Shown here: one piece after another, positions 23,230 to 24,861 of the stretch
How positions within the stretch are numbered: the first letter of the stretch is position 1
Layout: every line of letters begins with the position of its first letter
DNA from: CAVOBC01 sp963693635
Lineage (GTDB): Bacteria > Pseudomonadota > Gammaproteobacteria > Pseudomonadales > Azotimanducaceae
NCBI GenBank assembly: GCA_963693635.1
Contig: CAVOBC010000020.1
Location: 1 to 24,861, forward strand
Direction of reading: 5' to 3'
Length of the DNA stretch: 24,861 nt
Made by a program: the position numbers and the translations under genes
The notes under the pieces: generated by a model
Told to the model about the DNA's origin: nothing
Database searches by the model: none
The model's input: the letters and a program-made list of their open reading frames with translations, nothing else

Positions 23230-23284
23230 GCCATTAGCAAAGAGCCATTAGCAAGAGCAACTGGCAAAGAGCAACAACGAAAGA
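23230..23284 (+). repeat. four degenerate 13-14-base tandem units
   Basis: Consecutive units are GCCATTAGCAAAGA (23230), GCCATTAGCAAGA (23244), GCAACTGGCAAAGA (23257) and GCAACAACGAAAGA (23271). Each begins GC and ends in AAGA or AAAGA. The period equals that of the pair at 23168-23195, whose second unit also ends GCAAAGA, suggesting one expanded repeat field. Confidence 0.75.
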
Positions 23285-23308
23285 CCACGAATAACAGGGC
23301 GAAAATTA

Positions 23309-23363
23309 GAGTGAAACCACTCAGTTATTAAAACGACCTAAAAGAGTGCAAAGCGCTCACAAG
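23309..23363 (+). other. small hairpins in the purine-rich region
   Basis: GAGTG (23309-23313) AAAC CACTC (23318-23322) is a perfect five-pair hairpin. A little further on, GAGTGC AAA GCGCTC pairs with one G-T wobble. Their closeness hints at a structured transcript, but hairpins this short occur by chance. Confidence 0.35.
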
Positions 23364-23659
23364 AGCCCGAAGTCGTCATCGGGAACCAGAAGCCGGCATT
23401 CGCGAGTCACAAACACGATATAAAAGAGACCGTCGTATCGCGTGCAAGAGAAGGAACGCAAAAGACATTGAGACATTTGATACAGAGGAGTCGACAGAGC
23501 AGCACCCGTCAGCAAGGCGGTGCAGAAGCCATGGCGACTGGGTCAATTGACCTTGGTCCGGCGGTCGACTGGTTGGCAGATCCAAACTCAACTGTCGATA
23601 TCGCTGGGAGATCGCTGGGTGGCAGTCACATTAGATTCAAGCAAAAGGCAAGCTGAAAA

Positions 23660-24181
23660 ATGAGCGTAGAGCTATTAGATACAACTCGATTCCATGGGTT
23701 CAGGGTCAGGCGACAAATTGCTGGAGAGACCTTCCAGGAATACTTCTCCCTGAAAAAAGATGGCAAACGCTTACGCGGTGAAGCCCGGGGCAACGTCAAG
23801 GCGATCGCGGAAAAACGGGATGCGACATTACAGCGCAAGCAGCAAAAGGCGCGAGCAGAGGCGGCGCGGACCGCATTGTTCGACGCTGATGGCCGCGTGC
23901 GCGGTATTCTCTTTCGAATGAAAATGGAAAAGAGCGGTACCAAGACACCCGTCTTTCAAATTGGAATCATGTCGACGCGTGCGGGCAAGATCGTCAACAC
24001 CACCGTGTCAATCAACCTCCATGGGTTGGCGGGCGCCTGGTTGAAGGCGGTCGATTTCTACACGGGCCACAAGAAGATCAGCAAGCGCTCTGAGATATAC
24101 AAGAAGCTGTTGGGCGCGCAGCCGACCCAGGTGCAACTCGATGCCATGAAGCGCAAACGCCCGCGTGGACGTAAGAAATAG
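23660..24181 (+). CDS. orphan basic protein, possible AP2-like DNA-binding fold
   Basis: The 173-aa protein is very basic and lacks a signal peptide or membrane segment. The N-terminal part FHGFRVRRQIAGETFQEYFSLKK, followed by a helix NVKAIAEKRDATLQRKQQKARAEAAR, resembles the three-strand-plus-helix AP2-like or integrase arm-type DNA-binding fold. The second half (GILFRMKMEKSGTKTPVFQIGIM, then HGLAGAWLKAVDFYTGHK) may be a second such unit. It ends in a Lys/Arg-rich tail (KRKRPRGRKK). I recognise no named family and this fold assignment is tentative. Only a weak AAGG lies upstream of ATG 23660. It stands alone between a purine-rich repeat region and another short repeat, with no integrase catalytic domain nearby. 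A nucleic-acid-binding role is the safest inference. Confidence 0.68.
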   Translation: MSVELLDTTRFHGFRVRRQIAGETFQEYFSLKKDGKRLRGEARGNVKAIAEKRDATLQRKQQKARAEAARTALFDADGRVRGILFRMKMEKSGTKTPVFQIGIMSTRAGKIVNTTVSINLHGLAGAWLKAVDFYTGHKKISKRSEIYKKLLGAQPTQVQLDAMKRKRPRGRKK

Positions 24182-24244
24182 GCACGAGGGACCAGAAGGT
24201 AAGAGGGATCAGAAATAGGAATGAAGAGTAAGACGTAAGCTCGA

Positions 24245-24273
24245 CCAGAATCCGTCGCCGCCGGCGGTTCTGG
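24245..24273 (+). terminator. strong hairpin after the orphan gene, no T-tract
   Basis: CCAGAA (24245-24250) pairs with TTCTGG (24268-24273), and after one bulged T the stem continues CCGTC/GGCGG, 11 pairs in all with one G-T wobble. Without a following T-run it is not a standard intrinsic terminator but may stabilise or end the transcript. Confidence 0.4.
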
Positions 24274-24465
24274 CCCTCATCACCGTCGCGCGGGACCAGA
24301 TGCTGGCAAAGCCAGCTTGCTGACCGCGCGTCTTGCGTTGACGGGCTGCACTGGGCTGCGAGTGGGGCGCAGGTGGCGGATGCGCGGCGAGGCGAAGGAC
24401 GTCGTCTTTGTTGCGTGTCACGTGAGTTGAATCGCGGCACTCTGGGGATCATGCGTTTTTCCCCG

Positions 24466-24487
24466 GGACCATCCGATGTTATGGTCC
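24466..24487. promoter_or_regulatory. 7-bp inverted repeat before the acyl-CoA ligase
   Basis: GGACCAT (24466-24472) and ATGGTCC (24481-24487) are exact reverse complements around eight bases. They lie 11 bases before the ribosome binding site GAGGAG (24499-24504). This could be an operator or a leader hairpin controlling ribosome access. Confidence 0.4.
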
Positions 24488-24512
24488 GGCCCTCATGTGA
24501 GGAGTTGGCATC

Positions 24513-24861
24513 TTGAGCGCCTATCGCGACGAATACACGAGATCTATTTCCGACCCGAACGGGTTCTGGCTGGAGCAGGCGCAAGCACTTGGTTGGTACC
24601 GACATCCGTCGACCGGTTTCACGCCCGGGGACGACGGGTCCGGGACATGGTTTGCGGACGGCGAACTCAATACCGCGTACCTTGCTGTTGACCATCACGT
24701 AGATGAGGGACGTGGCGACGAGATCGCGCTCATCTACGACTCACCCGTGACGAACCAGGTGCGGCGTTTTTCTTACCGTAAGTTGCAGACCGAGATCGCG
24801 TTGCTGGCTGGCGCGATTCAACGGCTGGGCGTTACAGTCGGCGATCGGGTCATCATCTATA
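24513..24861 (+). CDS. acyl-CoA synthetase, propionyl-CoA-ligase (PrpE)-like, N-terminal part
   Basis: The frame opens with TTG 24513-24515, eight bases after GAGGAG, and runs off the window after 116 codons. The product reads SAYRDEYTRSISDPNGFWLEQAQ, then WYRHPSTGF, TWFADGELNTAYLAVDHHVDEGRGDEIALIYDSPVT, and RRFSYRKLQTEIALLAGAIQRLGVTVGDRVIIY. This is the N-terminal region of the acetyl/propionyl-CoA synthetase branch of AMP-forming ligases. It is closest by memory to PrpE, whose members begin the same way. Adenylation and CoA-transfer motifs lie beyond the window, so acetate versus propionate specificity cannot be judged. No ATG is available near the conserved start, so TTG initiation is well supported. 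Confidence 0.85.
   Translation, partial: MSAYRDEYTRSISDPNGFWLEQAQALGWYRHPSTGFTPGDDGSGTWFADGELNTAYLAVDHHVDEGRGDEIALIYDSPVTNQVRRFSYRKLQTEIALLAGAIQRLGVTVGDRVIIY

Larger units (their letters stand above)
22247..23659. other. 1.4-kb region without a convincing gene; purine-skewed right half
   Basis: No open frame here has both a ribosome binding site and recognisable protein sequence. The left half (22247-23000) contains isolated hairpins such as GGCGG (22521-22525) / CCGCC (22532-22536). The right half (23040-23480) is rich in A and G on the plus strand: 40 of 60 bases in each of two blocks I counted (23101-23160 and 23221-23280). It carries short degenerate tandem repeats and small hairpins listed separately. 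It may be a long leader or non-coding RNA, or slipped non-coding DNA. Confidence 0.6.
24182..24512. other. 331-base gap with 17-base repeat and hairpins
   Basis: After the orphan gene, two imperfect 17-base units (24186-24202 and 24203-24219, both beginning GAGGGA and containing CAGAA) continue the purine-rich character. Hairpins follow at 24245-24273 and 24302-24316 and an inverted repeat at 24466-24487. No gene is visible before the acyl-CoA ligase start at 24513. Confidence 0.6.

Noticed and set aside
23168..23284. Possible CRISPR array
   Set aside because: The repeats are 13-14 bases, degenerate and directly adjacent with no spacers, and no cas gene is present.
24078..24698. 206-codon minus-strand open frame at the right end
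   Set aside because: It overlaps the orphan gene end and the acyl-CoA ligase start on the other strand and has no family features.

Overview
The window is GC-rich, densely coded chromosomal DNA, most likely from a proteobacterium (Pseudomonadota). The evidence is housekeeping genes such as a purF of the [4Fe-4S] type, argE, a short-type argC, a RhlB-like DEAD-box helicase, a MiaE-type tRNA hydroxylase, an EstB-type carboxylesterase and a PrpE-like acyl-CoA ligase. A gammaproteobacterium is my best guess, but nothing here fixes the order or genus. No rRNA, tRNA, phage block or CRISPR array was seen.

Left part (1-5.7 kb): the window opens inside an IS630-family transposase whose end abuts, and probably supplies the stop codon of, a luciferase-like (LLM) oxidoreductase gene. 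That gene is coupled to an unknown 107-aa protein. A 56-aa helical protein with an excellent ribosome binding site and a TauD-type dioxygenase follow on the other strand. Then come purF and an alpha/beta hydrolase on the minus strand.

Middle (5.8-10.6 kb): a broken ammonium transporter gene (amt) has an internal deletion of about 60 codons and two in-frame nonsense codons, yet keeps its signal peptide, ribosome binding site and terminator. Upstream of it is a two-hairpin repeat of about 100 bp. A second, diverged copy lies at 10.1 kb, beside a gene carrying the complete halohydrin dehalogenase signature. argE, a GNAT acetyltransferase and a DUF2237 protein are also here.

10.8-14.4 kb is a plus-strand catabolic-looking cluster: a nitroreductase-like gene, then two hot-dog dehydratase subunits (FAS1-like plus MaoC-like), then an amidohydrolase of the N-acyl-D-amino-acid deacylase superfamily, closed by a hairpin terminator. 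14.5-22.2 kb is a long minus-strand array read from right to left: esterase, miaE (probably a non-AUG start), a family-2-like glycosyltransferase, a G-quadruplex motif, argC, a class-I aminotransferase, a DEAD helicase, a cupin and a FecR-like lipoprotein. Many of these junctions overlap.

Right end (22.2-24.9 kb): a 1.4-kb stretch without a convincing gene becomes purine-skewed and full of short degenerate tandem repeats and small hairpins. It leads into an orphan basic protein, possibly with an AP2-like DNA-binding fold. The window ends in the start of an acyl-CoA (propionyl-CoA-type) synthetase that begins with TTG.

No complete new system is proven. The items most worth following are the halohydrin dehalogenase homologue, the paired two-hairpin repeat, the decayed amt, the purine-rich repeat region around the orphan AP2-like gene, and the dehydratase/amidohydrolase cluster.
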